NCBI RefSeq assembly: GCF_900130125.1
Contig: NZ_FQXY01000006.1
Span: 1-64,000, forward strand
Direction: 5' to 3'
Length of the DNA: 64,000 nt
Source: Bacteroides congonensis
GTDB taxonomy: Bacteria; Bacteroidota; Bacteroidia; Bacteroidales; Bacteroidaceae
Shown: positions 35,977 through 44,380 of the stretch, in pieces
How the letters are laid out: each line of letters begins with the position of its first letter
Numbering within the stretch: position 1 is the first letter of the stretch
Position numbers and translations under genes: made by a program
The notes under the pieces: model-generated
What the model saw: the letters and a program-made list of their open reading frames with translations, nothing else
Database searches by the model: none
What the model was told of the DNA's origin: nothing

Positions 35977-36594
35977 ATGAATTATTTCTTATTGACGGAA
36001 ACCGAGTTCTTCCGTCGTATAAACGAAGCCGGGGACTGCAATATGGAAACGGCATACACGGCTTTCGCCACGCAAGTGATCGAACTATGCAACGGCAATG
36101 TGGACACCAACCGCACCATCATCGCGCTGGCTTACATTGAAATCGAGTTGCAGCACCATCCCGTGCGCAATCTTCCCGAAGAAAAGAGGGAGGTTGCAGC
36201 CTACATCAGCAAGGCACTCTCTTTCGTTAGGAAGATGCAGAAGTTCCTTGCCGCTCCCCAAGTGCCACCACTAATCCCCATCCGTACATCCTCCGACAAC
36301 ACAACCGAAAGTCCCGCTCCACCCCTGCAATGGACGGGCAACGCCATCGACCTCGTGGAACTTATCTACGGCATCAACGAGATGGGCTGCATCAACAACG
36401 GCAACATGCCGCTTAAACAGCTCGCCCCGCTCCTCTACAAGATTTTCGGGGTCGAATCAAAGGACTGCTACCGCTTCTATATCGACATCAAACGCCGGAA
36501 GAACGAAAGCCGCACCTATTTCCTTGACAGGATGCAGGAGAAACTGAACGAGAGGATGCTCCGCGACGAGGAAATGGAACGTTTGAGAAAATAA
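35977..36594 (+). CDS. rteC: RteC, activator of the excision operon
   Basis: 205 residues from ATG 35977. Helical two-domain protein of the RteC family; the C-terminal part (ELIYGINEMGCINNGNMPLKQLAPLLYKIFGV) resembles a winged HTH. In CTnDOT RteC, made under RteB control, binds upstream of xis2c and turns on excision. The published protein is a few residues longer, so the start could differ. A hairpin terminator lies 17 bp after the stop and the region downstream is where the small RNA RteR is encoded in CTnDOT. Confidence 0.92.
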   Translation: MNYFLLTETEFFRRINEAGDCNMETAYTAFATQVIELCNGNVDTNRTIIALAYIEIELQHHPVRNLPEEKREVAAYISKALSFVRKMQKFLAAPQVPPLIPIRTSSDNTTESPAPPLQWTGNAIDLVELIYGINEMGCINNGNMPLKQLAPLLYKIFGVESKDCYRFYIDIKRRKNESRTYFLDRMQEKLNERMLRDEEMERLRK

Positions 36595-36610
36595 TCCTGT
36601 ACCAATGATG

Positions 36611-36650
36611 AATCAGGGGGTGACGTTATGCCACTCTCTGATTTTTTGTA
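36611..36650 (+). terminator. Terminator downstream of rteC, possible 3' part of RteR
   Basis: AATCAGGGGGTG (36611-36622) pairs fully with CACTCTCTGATT (36632-36643) counting two G-U pairs, followed by six T's. It ends rteC. In CTnDOT the transfer-inhibiting small RNA RteR maps just downstream of rteC, so this stem may be part of it; I could not fix its ends. Confidence 0.6.
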
Positions 36651-36714
36651 GGTTTTGTACCTGCCGTGCAGATACATTTCGTTATCTATTCGCCCGAAAA
36701 CCAGCGAAAAGCAC

Positions 36715-36722
36715 TATCTTTG
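36715..36722 (+). promoter_or_regulatory. -7 element of the AlbA/Schlafen-type gene
   Basis: TATCTTTG, matching TAnnTTTG, 23 bp before the ATG at 36745. Confidence 0.55.
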
Positions 36723-36744
36723 TACCCACATTACAGAATTGTAT

Positions 36745-37125
36745 ATGAGCATAGACAACCTCGACATAGTAAAACGGCTGATAGCCGAAAAAGAATGCGG
36801 ACGGGTGGAGTTCAAGGAAACCACCGGACAGTTGGAGCGCGGCATGGAAACGCTTTGTGCTTTCCTTAACGGAGAAGGCGGCACGGTATTGTTCGGTGTC
36901 ACCGACAAGGGAAAAATCATCGGACAGGACGTGAGCGACAAAACCAAGCGGGATATAGCGGACGCAGTCTGGCGTATCGAGCCTTTTGCCACAGTTGAAG
37001 TTTCTTATACTGAAATACCAGACACCGGCAAAAGCGTCATCGCACTGTCTGCGGAAGAACGGTTTTGCGGTATGAAACGTTTGGGAGAGCGGGCTGTGTT
37101 CCTATCAACCGACACCGAAAGTTGA
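36745..37125 (+). pseudogene. AlbA_2/Schlafen-type ATPase, N-terminal fragment (disrupted)
   Basis: The first 126 codons of a protein with an AlbA_2 DNA-binding domain: RVEFKETTGQ, LCAFLNGEGGTVLFGVTDKGKIIGQDVSD and IALSAEE are typical. Homology stops at about 37060 (after SAEER); the rest of this frame is foreign sequence running to a chance stop. The matching C-terminal part starts at about 38316, so an insert of about 1.25 kb carrying an erm gene has split the gene. Intact relatives have about 480 residues and act as ATP-binding regulators of unknown target. The truncated product is unlikely to work. Confidence 0.8.
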
Positions 37126-37203
37126 TGCGTGGCAGTATGCTCGAATAACCACTTCACCCCAAATGTTTTATGACCGCATGTTATGCACAGGCATTTTTTT
37201 TAT

Positions 37204-37211
37204 TATCTTTG
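37204..37211 (+). promoter_or_regulatory. -7 element of the erm gene
   Basis: TATCTTTG, matching TAnnTTTG, just inside the left inverted repeat. Transcription would start near 37218, leaving a 250-nt leader. Confidence 0.6.
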
Positions 37212-37234
37212 CACAAATTTAATAATTAATACTT

Positions 37235-37273
37235 ATGTATTCTGTTTCATTTGCATTCTACTTCAGACCTTAG
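37235..37273 (+). CDS. erm leader peptide (12 aa)
   Basis: An ATG 17 bp after the likely transcription start opens a 12-codon frame, MYSVSFAFYFRP, ending in TAG. Size, position and hydrophobic character fit the leader peptides on which macrolide-bound ribosomes stall in inducible erm genes. It sits upstream of competing RNA stems. I do not recognise the stall motif, so the inducing drug cannot be predicted. Confidence 0.55.
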   Translation: MYSVSFAFYFRP

Positions 37274-37283
37274 GCTACTATCT

Positions 37284-37452
37284 AAGTGATAGACAGTCCA
37301 TCCATTAATATTATCGAATGGTGTGTTGTTATCTTTTATAGCAATACAGTCATAGGTTATTTATCTATGTTATAAAGATTTGTATCAAAACTTTATTTCT
37401 GTGGATTGAATACTGTCTTATCACTTCCTTGTGATTTGAACCCAAGTATTCA
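37284..37452 (+). promoter_or_regulatory. erm attenuator, competing RNA stems
   Basis: Segment AAGTGATAGACAG (37284-37296) pairs with CTGTCTTATCACTT (37413-37426, one bulge). The overlapping TGAATACT (37407-37414) can instead pair with AGTATTCA (37445-37452), just before the erm ATG at 37470. A small stem ATCAC/GTGAT (37420-37424, 37431-37435) lies between. Leader translation would choose between the folds, as in known erm attenuators. Confidence 0.5.
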
Positions 37453-37469
37453 TTTTCAAGAAATAAGTA

Positions 37470-38270
37470 ATGATAAAAAATAAACTGCCCGTTAGATTCA
37501 CGGGGCAACATTTTACTATTGATAAAGTGCTGATTGCTGATGCAATTAAAATTGCTAAAATAAATGAAACCGATACTGTTCTCGACATTGGGGCAGGAAA
37601 AGGCTTTATAACTGTTCATTTAGTTCGTCAATGTATAAACGTGATTGCAATAGAAAATGATAAATCTCTATTGTGCATTTTAAAAAATAAGTTTGCCAAC
37701 AATTACAATGTCAAGATTATTGATTGTGATTTTAGGGGTTACACTATACCAAAAAGAAATTTTAAAGTTGTGTCTAACATACCTTTCAGAATAACTTCTG
37801 ATATTTTAAAATCCTTGATGTTTGATTGTGTTGAGCATTTTATGGGTGGTTCGTTGATAATGCAACTTGAACCTGCCGAAAAGTTATTTTCAGAAAAAGT
37901 ATTCAACCCATATATTGTATTTTATCATACTTTTTTTGATTTAAAACTTATGTATGAAATATCTCAAGAAAGTTTTTTGCCACCACCAAAAGTCAAGTCA
38001 GCACTTTTAAGGATTGAAAGAAGAAAAATGCATATAGGTTATGAATTGAAAGGAAAATATCTGAAATTTATCACTTGCTTGTTACATAAACCCGATTTGC
38101 CAGTCAGAACAGTCTTGAAGACACTATTCAGAAAAAATCAAGTCAGAGGAATTAGTGAAAAGTACGGAATAAATCTTAATTGTCAAATTGTAAGTCTGTC
38201 TGCAAATCAGTGGAAATGTTGTTTTATGGAAATGTTGGATAAAGTTCCAGAAAAGTATCATCCCACATAA
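37470..38270 (+). CDS. erm: 23S rRNA adenine-N6 methyltransferase, Erm(F)-like
   Basis: 266 residues, the same length as Erm(F). It dimethylates A2058 of 23S rRNA and gives macrolide-lincosamide-streptogramin B resistance. SAM-binding VLDIGAGKGF (37-46), acidic IEND (61-64), and the catalytic SNIPF (102-106) are present, as is LEPAEKLFS and the FLPPPKVKSALL motif. Many positions differ from Erm(F) as I remember it (I estimate about two thirds identical), so it is probably another Erm class, perhaps Erm(35), not Erm(F) itself. Much more AT-rich than its surroundings. Has its own promoter, leader peptide and attenuator. Confidence 0.88.
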   Translation: MIKNKLPVRFTGQHFTIDKVLIADAIKIAKINETDTVLDIGAGKGFITVHLVRQCINVIAIENDKSLLCILKNKFANNYNVKIIDCDFRGYTIPKRNFKVVSNIPFRITSDILKSLMFDCVEHFMGGSLIMQLEPAEKLFSEKVFNPYIVFYHTFFDLKLMYEISQESFLPPPKVKSALLRIERRKMHIGYELKGKYLKFITCLLHKPDLPVRTVLKTLFRKNQVRGISEKYGINLNCQIVSLSANQWKCCFMEMLDKVPEKYHPT

Positions 38271-38318
38271 TTGTTTGTTGACCCGGGGCGGTTGCATGCT
38301 TGTGCATAACAAAGATAT

Positions 38319-39449
38319 ATGCGTCCGTTCTCTTACAAAGGACGGGCTTACCAGCGAGTGGAAAGCGCGACATCCACCATGCCGCAGGAGATGTATAACC
38401 AATATCTGATACAGCGGGGCGGGAAATACGCTTGGGAAGCAATAACAAATCCTGACCTTAAAATATCTGACCTTGACGAACATGCCGTCATTAGTGCTGT
38501 ACGCGGGGGAATCAGAAGCGGTCGTTTACCTGAAGCAACCATAAGGGAAGACCTGCCGACCATTCTCGAAAAATTCAGTCTGTTGCATGACGGGAAACTT
38601 AACAATGCTTCAGCAGTGCTGCTCGGTCGTGATTTTTATTATTATCCCCAATGCCTGCTCCGTCTGGCGCGTTTCAAAGGCACGACGAAAGACGAGTTTA
38701 TAGACAATCAACGTGTCACCGGGAATATCTACGCACTGCTGGATGCGGCAATGGCGTTTTTTTTCAAGCATCTCTCCCTTTCCGGAAAGATAGAGGGGCT
38801 ATACCGTGAGGAGGAACTGGAAATACCTTACAAGGCTTTGAGGGAGTGCTGCACAAACGCCTTGTGCCACCGCTCGTACCACCGTCCCGGAAGCTCGGTT
38901 GGGATAGCCATCTATGACGACCGTGTGGAAATAGAGAACAGCGGAACATTTCCACCTGACATGACAATGGAAAAGCTGTTAAGCGGTCATAATTCAGAAC
39001 CGCAAAACCTGATCATAGCGAATGTATTGTATAAAAGCGAGGTCTTGGAAAGCTGGGGAAGGGGCATCGGGCTTATTATAAGCGAGTGCCAGCGTGTAGG
39101 CATTCCTGATCCGGAATTCCATACGGACGGAAACAGCGTATGGGTTATTTTCCGCTATGTCCGGAAAGCTGTGGGGTACAACCCGACAGTCACCCCACAG
39201 TCGCCCGACAGTTACCCCGCAACCACCCCACAAGTGGGAAAAGTGTTGTCCGCAATCGAGAAACAGACGCTCTCGACAAAAGAGATTATGGGTATAATCG
39301 GATTGAAAGACAAAAGCAATTTCTTGGAACTCTACCTATATCCTGCAATAAGGCTGGATTTGGTGGAGCCGATTTACCCGGAAAAGCCTAAACACCCACG
39401 ACAGAAATACCGCCTTACAGAGAAAGGCTTGGAATTGTTGAAACAGTAA
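38319..39449 (+). pseudogene. AlbA_2/Schlafen-type ATPase, C-terminal fragment
   Basis: 376 codons from the first ATG; the homologous frame starts a few codons earlier (TATATGCGTCCG, giving YMRPFSYKGRAYQRV). It completes the ATPase cut at 37060. Visible parts: the end of the AlbA_2 domain, a GHKL-like ATPase region (ALRECCTNALCHRSY, IAIYDDRVEIENSG, ESWGRGIGLI) and a C-terminal winged helix (LSTKEIMGIIGLKDKSNFLELYL). Without the N-terminal domain it may be expressed as a separate product, but loss of function is more likely. Confidence 0.75.
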
Positions 39450-39454
39450 TAGGC

Positions 39455-39907
39455 ATGGCGAAAAAGAAGAAGAAACAGCAGGGACACTATTGCCGTATCT
39501 GCGGTGACTACAAGGCGAACGAGAAGTTCAGCGGCAAAGGTCACGCACAACATATCTGCAAGAGTTGCATGTCCGCCATGCGCAGCGGCAAGAATCCGGA
39601 GGATATTCTGCCGGAGCCGTTACCCGTGAGCCGTGAAACGACACGCTTCAAGAAACTGGACAAAGAGGGAAAAGCCGTGTTAAAGGCGTTTATCACTGAA
39701 TCCGTAACCGAATACTGGCAGGAAAACAGGCAGATACCGTTTGCGGAAAGTTTCTCCGAACTTAAAAAATATATCATCGGAACTTATGATGAGGAATGCG
39801 GCATACTCCTGAAAGATGACGCAGAACTGAAGACCTACTTTCAGACGCATACGATAACGACCATAAACAAATTGCTGAAAGAGGAAAATCCGGAAAACTT
39901 CAGGTAA
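39455..39907 (+). CDS. Small zinc-ribbon protein
   Basis: 150 residues. Four cysteines, CRICGDYKANEKFSGKGHAQHICKSC, form a likely zinc ribbon near the N-terminus after a lysine-rich start. The rest is helical and charged. Starts five bp after the ATPase fragment and was probably its operon partner. Function unknown. A strong terminator follows. Confidence 0.65.
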   Translation: MAKKKKKQQGHYCRICGDYKANEKFSGKGHAQHICKSCMSAMRSGKNPEDILPEPLPVSRETTRFKKLDKEGKAVLKAFITESVTEYWQENRQIPFAESFSELKKYIIGTYDEECGILLKDDAELKTYFQTHTITTINKLLKEENPENFR

Positions 39908-39911
39908 AGAT

Positions 39912-39953
39912 AACGGGCGGAACAAGGTATCAAACTTGTCCCGCCCGTTTTCG
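39912..39953. terminator. Bidirectional terminator between zinc-ribbon gene and mobC
   Basis: AACGGGCGG (39912-39920) pairs with CCGCCCGTT (39941-39949); an inner ACAAG/CTTGT stem extends it. A T-run follows on the plus strand. It separates convergent genes. Confidence 0.85.
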
Positions 39954-39967
39954 TTGCCGCCTGCCGG

Positions 39968-41977
39968 CTATTTCTGCTGCAACAGATGTTTCAGATTTTC
40001 GTCATTAGCGATGCGTTCCAACTCCTCCTGAACAATCTGTTTCACCTCCTCCTTGATACGCCTGTAATTCGCCTGCACTGTTTCCTTCATACAGTCGTTG
40101 CCGTCCTCATCCGTGAAGTCGGTAATGACAGGTATCGGCTTGTAGGCTTTCTCCTCGCGCTTGACCTTCTCGGCATCCACGACAATCTCACAGTGGAAAA
40201 TCTTCTGCTCTATACGCTCGTTGAAATTGTCTGATACCGAACCGACAAACATGCCCTGCGTAAGCCCGGAAATCTTGCTCGGCGGGATAAGCGCGTCCAT
40301 CTGCGTGTTGATGGAGGTGGAAACATCCTGCCGGTTGATGGAAATGGACTGCCGTTTCTGCAACACCTTTCCGAACCGTTCGGATAGCGTCTTGGCGGTT
40401 TCGCCCACCACCTGACCGGAGAAGATATTGCCGACTGTATTCATCACGACTTTGGCTTCTTTATCGCCATAGTCGCGCACCAACTGGCTGAAATCCTGAA
40501 AACCCAGACACACGGCAACCTTGTTGCTTCGCGCGGTGGCGATAAGGTTGTCCAACCCCTTGAAGTATATCGTCGGAAGCTCGTCGATGATGACCGACGA
40601 CTTCAACATCCCTTTCTTGTTGATGAGCTTCACGATACGGGAATTATACAGACCGAGAGCCGCCCCGTAAATGTTCTGACGGTCCGGATTGTTGCCCACA
40701 CAGAGGATTTTCGGCTCTTCGGGATTGTTGATGTCCAGCGTGAACTCGCTGTCCGACATCACCCAATAGAGCTGCGGGGAAATCATCCTCGACAGCGGAA
40801 TTTTCGCCGATGCAATCTGCCCCATCAACTGCTCGGCAGCCCCTCCGAGCCATGCATCCATAAAAGGAGAAAGATAGTTCTCCAGTTCCGGGTAAGAGGT
40901 CAGTATCGGAAAAATATCCTCGTAACGGCGGTTCAGGAACTCGATGGCATGGGGGAACGTGCAATACTTGCCGTTCTGAAAAATTTTGAGATACCAGATG
41001 ATAGCCGCGAAAAGGATGATGGGCGATTCCACAAAAAAGTCGCCCTGTTTCTGCACCCAACTCTTGTTTAAGTTGAGCATGATGGTGTACGCGCTCTCGT
41101 AAGCGTCCGTAATATCCTCCATGAAATCCGGGTGAATGGGGTTGCAACGGTGGCTGCGTCGCGGGTCGTCGAAGTTTATCACGTAGAACTTCGGCTTCAC
41201 CTTGTATCCCTCCGGGTGGTTGAGCAGATGATTATAGGCTATCGTGGACAAGTCACTGAATTTGAAATCATAGACATACATCGAGAAGCCCTTCTCAATC
41301 TGTTGTTTGATGAAACTGTTTACCACCGCGTATGACTTTCCGCTGCCCGGCGTACCCAAAACGATGGAGGCACGGAACGGATTCACGACATTGATCCAGC
41401 CGTTGTTCCAACGTTTCCTGTAATAAAAGCGTGTGGGCAGGTTTACCGAATACTCGCTTTCGATAAGCCGTGTTTCCTGCATGAAGCTCTCGTTCTCGTT
41501 GTTGAACACGTCATCCATGAGGTTGTGTTTCAACAGGCGGCTCATCCACAGACCGCCCATCAGCAGGCATACATAGCCTGTGCCTACGGTCAGCGCGTAA
41601 AGCCCCGTCACCGCTTCAACCGGCAGCGGCAATGCCAGTATCCACCAGTTGAGGAAGAACAGCACGAACCCTGTGGCAAGTGCCGTCCAGATCCTTCCCC
41701 AAGTGATTTTCTCTCCCTTGACACCCTTCGTCCCCAGACAGGACAGGGCAAGGAGGAGGACGGCGAACAGTTTCGTGTAGAGGATGGAACGGAACAGCCC
41801 CGCCGTGTGGTTGAAATTCATCAGGATTCTGTCCACCACGCCGATGTCCACGCTCCAGAGCCGTATGGCTTCATAGCAGAACCAGTACACGTTCATGACC
41901 ACTAAAATAATACTCACGGCACGCAGAAAATCCATGATTTTCGCCAATGCCCTCAAATCGTCTTCTTGTTGTGACAT
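39968..41977 (-). CDS. mobC: MobC, type IV coupling protein (VirD4/TraG family)
   Basis: 669 residues. Hydrophobic segments near 17-40, 65-80, 95-115 and 120-145 anchor it; the cytoplasmic ATPase has Walker A GTPGSGKSYA and Walker B VIIDELPTIYF. It links the relaxase-DNA complex to the secretion channel. Last gene of the mobA-mobB-mobC operon, 33 bp after mobB. Size and place match CTnDOT MobC. Confidence 0.93.
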   Translation of the reverse strand: MSQQEDDLRALAKIMDFLRAVSIILVVMNVYWFCYEAIRLWSVDIGVVDRILMNFNHTAGLFRSILYTKLFAVLLLALSCLGTKGVKGEKITWGRIWTALATGFVLFFLNWWILALPLPVEAVTGLYALTVGTGYVCLLMGGLWMSRLLKHNLMDDVFNNENESFMQETRLIESEYSVNLPTRFYYRKRWNNGWINVVNPFRASIVLGTPGSGKSYAVVNSFIKQQIEKGFSMYVYDFKFSDLSTIAYNHLLNHPEGYKVKPKFYVINFDDPRRSHRCNPIHPDFMEDITDAYESAYTIMLNLNKSWVQKQGDFFVESPIILFAAIIWYLKIFQNGKYCTFPHAIEFLNRRYEDIFPILTSYPELENYLSPFMDAWLGGAAEQLMGQIASAKIPLSRMISPQLYWVMSDSEFTLDINNPEEPKILCVGNNPDRQNIYGAALGLYNSRIVKLINKKGMLKSSVIIDELPTIYFKGLDNLIATARSNKVAVCLGFQDFSQLVRDYGDKEAKVVMNTVGNIFSGQVVGETAKTLSERFGKVLQKRQSISINRQDVSTSINTQMDALIPPSKISGLTQGMFVGSVSDNFNERIEQKIFHCEIVVDAEKVKREEKAYKPIPVITDFTDEDGNDCMKETVQANYRRIKEEVKQIVQEELERIANDENLKHLLQQK

Positions 41978-42010
41978 AGATTGAAAAATTTTGATTGTTG
42001 ATACTTCCGG

Positions 42011-43267
42011 TTACATTCCCAAGCCCTTGCCCTTGCGCTTCTTCTTTTTCCTCTTGCGCAGCATCGCCCGGATAAAGGCTTCCTCCTCGGCATCCACAGC
42101 CGGACCTTCGGGAGTGAGCAGACCGATACCGCCCGCCGTGTACTCGTGGTCGGATGCGGTCTGTCCGCGCATATCCTCTCCTGTTTCCACCGGAACGGAA
42201 AGCGGAATAGGCGGCTGTCCGGCGTAAGGCAGCGTGAAGTGTTCCTGCAAGGCGTTGGCGGAAAGTTCCTTGCCCATGCGCGAGCCGTTCAGCACGCAGC
42301 CCGTGCGGTGGTCGATGAACGTGGCTCCGTAGATGCGTCCTTCCTCCGTGTAGCGCAGCACGGTGTCGATACCCTTCTCCTTGAGCCGCGAAACGAACTT
42401 CTCCTTGTCATACGTGCCTTCAAGCACGGAAAGGACGATGCGTTTCGTCATGTCAGCGAGTTTCCGGTCCTTAATCTCCTGCTTGGAACGGGCAAATTTC
42501 TTCTGCACGGCATCATAGCCTGCGGACTTCCCAAAAAGCGAGGATTTGAACGGGTTGCCCGTCTTGTTTCCGGCATCATCGGTGACGGAATAGACCAGCC
42601 CGTGATACTCCCGTCCGCGCACGTTGCCCTGCGCTTCCTCCACCGTCATATTATATAAGGAAAGGAGGGCGCGGTATTCGCCCATCGTCTGGAAACGGTA
42701 CTGTCCGTTCAACGCTTTGAGGGTATTCCCGACCTGCCTTTTCACGTCGCCCGCCGAAGCGTCCACCTTGCGCAGCGGATTTTCCAGCCGTAGGTTCTTA
42801 CGCTCCGCCGGGTGCAGCCCGTACTTCCGTTCCAGTTCCCTGCGGATGCGGTCACTGCGGCGGAAAAGGAAATCCTGATTGAGCCGCCTGCCTTTCTCGT
42901 CCACATTGATTGTCACGATGTGCAGGTGGTGGCGGTCTATGTCCTCGTGCTTGACAACAAGGTACGGCTGGTTCCCGTAGCCGAGTTTCTCCAGATACTC
43001 GCGTGCGATGTCCTGCAATTCCGTATCGGTCAGCACGTCGTCGGGATGCGGGTTGAGCGAGATATGGAGTACCGGTTTCTCCACCCTCGTATGCTCCGGC
43101 ATACAGGCGAGAAAGCCCTCCATCGCCTTGCGTATGTCCACCGTCCCCGTGCCGTCATTGTAGATGCGGTTGGTGGTGAGCAGCCGCCCTTTCGCCTCGT
43201 TGATCTTTTCCCCGTTGTAGGCAAGCGCGCCGTACAGCGACTTTCCTACACTGATTTTTGCGACCAT
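42011..43267 (-). CDS. mobB: MobB relaxase
   Basis: 418 residues. The relaxase histidine triad HEDIDRHHLHI (His107, His114, His116) binds the metal; the nicking Tyr is probably Tyr12 or Tyr17 near the N-terminus (SLYGALAYN). It nicks oriT and stays bound to the 5' end during transfer. The mobA frame overlaps its start by 22 bp. C-terminal tail is rich in Lys/Arg. Matches MobB of CTnDOT by order and motifs. Confidence 0.92.
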   Translation of the reverse strand: MVAKISVGKSLYGALAYNGEKINEAKGRLLTTNRIYNDGTGTVDIRKAMEGFLACMPEHTRVEKPVLHISLNPHPDDVLTDTELQDIAREYLEKLGYGNQPYLVVKHEDIDRHHLHIVTINVDEKGRRLNQDFLFRRSDRIRRELERKYGLHPAERKNLRLENPLRKVDASAGDVKRQVGNTLKALNGQYRFQTMGEYRALLSLYNMTVEEAQGNVRGREYHGLVYSVTDDAGNKTGNPFKSSLFGKSAGYDAVQKKFARSKQEIKDRKLADMTKRIVLSVLEGTYDKEKFVSRLKEKGIDTVLRYTEEGRIYGATFIDHRTGCVLNGSRMGKELSANALQEHFTLPYAGQPPIPLSVPVETGEDMRGQTASDHEYTAGGIGLLTPEGPAVDAEEEAFIRAMLRKRKKKKRKGKGLGM

Positions 43268-43671
43268 TTCGCCTCCATTTCTCTCGACAATTCCACAATC
43301 TGACGGCTCAGTTTCACGAGTTCGACGGTCTGCTGCTCCAGCTTGTAGAGCAACGCCATCGCCTTTTTCTCGGAAAAATGCAGCCTGAGTTCCTTCACGA
43401 CTTGGTTGTAGTTCGTGCCTACCGCGCGGAACTGCACATGGAAATCGGACAGTCTGGTGTAATAATCCACCAGCGTCCTGTCCACTTTCAGCACCCTGAA
43501 CGGCTGCCCGAAGAAGTGCGCCTTGATGAAAACCGACTTGGCGTAAACGCCCGACTTCTCGAACATGGCGAGGAAACGGTTGTGTTCCTCCTCGTTGAAA
43601 CGGACGGTGTAACGGAACACCGCCGGATCAAGTTTGGGATTTCTCCCGGTCTTGTTTCTTTTCTCTTTCAT
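43246..43671 (-). CDS. mobA: MobA, relaxosome accessory protein
   Basis: 141 residues from ATG 43671; the frame is open further upstream but that part is the non-coding oriT region. A ribbon-helix-helix-like start (YTVRFNEEEHNRFLAMFEKSG) followed by helices fits the MobC-type accessory proteins that help the relaxase bind oriT. First gene of the mob operon. The recurrent CCGCTAAATCCAAAG leader motif precedes the ATG by a few bases on the minus strand. Confidence 0.85.
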   Translation of the reverse strand: MKEKRNKTGRNPKLDPAVFRYTVRFNEEEHNRFLAMFEKSGVYAKSVFIKAHFFGQPFRVLKVDRTLVDYYTRLSDFHVQFRAVGTNYNQVVKELRLHFSEKKAMALLYKLEQQTVELVKLSRQIVELSREMEAKWSQKSV

Positions 43672-43943
43672 ATAAACTTTGGATTTAGCGGATGGACGGC
43701 ATAAGCCGCCGCTTGGGGTACAGACACCGCAGGTTTGAAAGGCTTCCCGACTTCGGAGAGGAAGCCCGCCCCCTGCAAGGGCAAGTGCTTTTCGTGGCTG
43801 CTCAAAACGTTTTGAGCGGCTGAAAAGACATCTTGCTATGTTCAGGCGAACATAAAAATCCGTCGGGGACGGATTGGGGGAATGCCTTTCAAACTCCGGG
43901 CTGCGCCACCTGCGGCGAACCCTGCCGTTCGGGTGCAAAGTTA
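43672..43943. other. Probable oriT region and mob promoter
   Basis: No gene fits here. It contains a perfect 18-bp palindrome (GCTCAAAACGTTTTGAGC, 43800-43817), a stem GGCTTCC/GGAAGCC around 43741-43767, GTTC/GAAC hairpin near 43840-43853 and CCGTC/GACGG near 43862-43874. A minus-strand -7 box TAACTTTG is at 43936-43943, so the mob transcript crosses the region. Such dyads directly upstream of a relaxase operon mark an origin of transfer; the nick site is not identified. Confidence 0.55.
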
Positions 43944-44380
43944 CGCCCTTAAAACGGTATCGGACAGAGGCTTGAACCGGACAATCAGTGCCAACCGGCG
44001 CAACATGCCGCCACTTGCCGGGAAAGTGGTACGGATTCAAAAATATCCTTGTTTATTTGCAGCATGATTCAAGAAACGAACGATTTGAAGATATGAAAAA
44101 TGAGGCTTTCAAATACCCGGCAAACCGCTTCGGCGGCTATTTGCCTGACCGGATACCCGAACCTTCGGATGCCCGGTTTCCCAATGACGCAGTGATTCAC
44201 GGATTCAATGACTTCATGACGCAATGTCGTCATTCACCAGTTATCCGAATCCCTGCCTCACCGTTGAAGCGGATACGTGACGAACCGGACAGGCGGAGAT
44301 TCGCGGACGCGGATATACATGTCACCGATTCCGTATCGGAGCAGGAAAACAATTCATCAACCATTAAAACCAACAGAACC
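43944..44380. other. Region upstream of traA, open frame but probably non-coding
   Basis: A frame joined to traA is open from 43988. The extra 131 codons are not like other ParA proteins and lack clear structure, so I treat it as leader DNA holding the tra promoter. No good TAnnTTTG was seen on the plus strand. Confidence 0.4.

Larger units (their letters stand above)
37180..38310 (+). mobile_element. erm-carrying insert bounded by 15-bp inverted repeats
   Basis: GTTATGCACAGGCAT (37180-37194) is matched, inverted, 14 of 15, by ATGCTTGTGCATAAC (38296-38310). Between them lie only the erm promoter, leader and gene; there is no transposase. The right repeat ends six bases before the ATPase reading frame resumes. 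On the left another 117 bp of non-homologous DNA separate the repeat from the break in the ATPase gene, so the exact left boundary is uncertain. The insert is AT-rich in a GC-rich transposon, a sign of separate origin. Confidence 0.6.

Noticed and set aside
43672..44040. Longer mobA frame extending upstream to 44040
   Set aside because: The extra part covers the dyad-rich oriT-like region and has no protein character; the ATG at 43671 with the leader motif fits better.
43988..44380. N-terminal extension of TraA
   Set aside because: Frame is open, but the extension is unlike ParA proteins; family homology and the typical start are at 44381.
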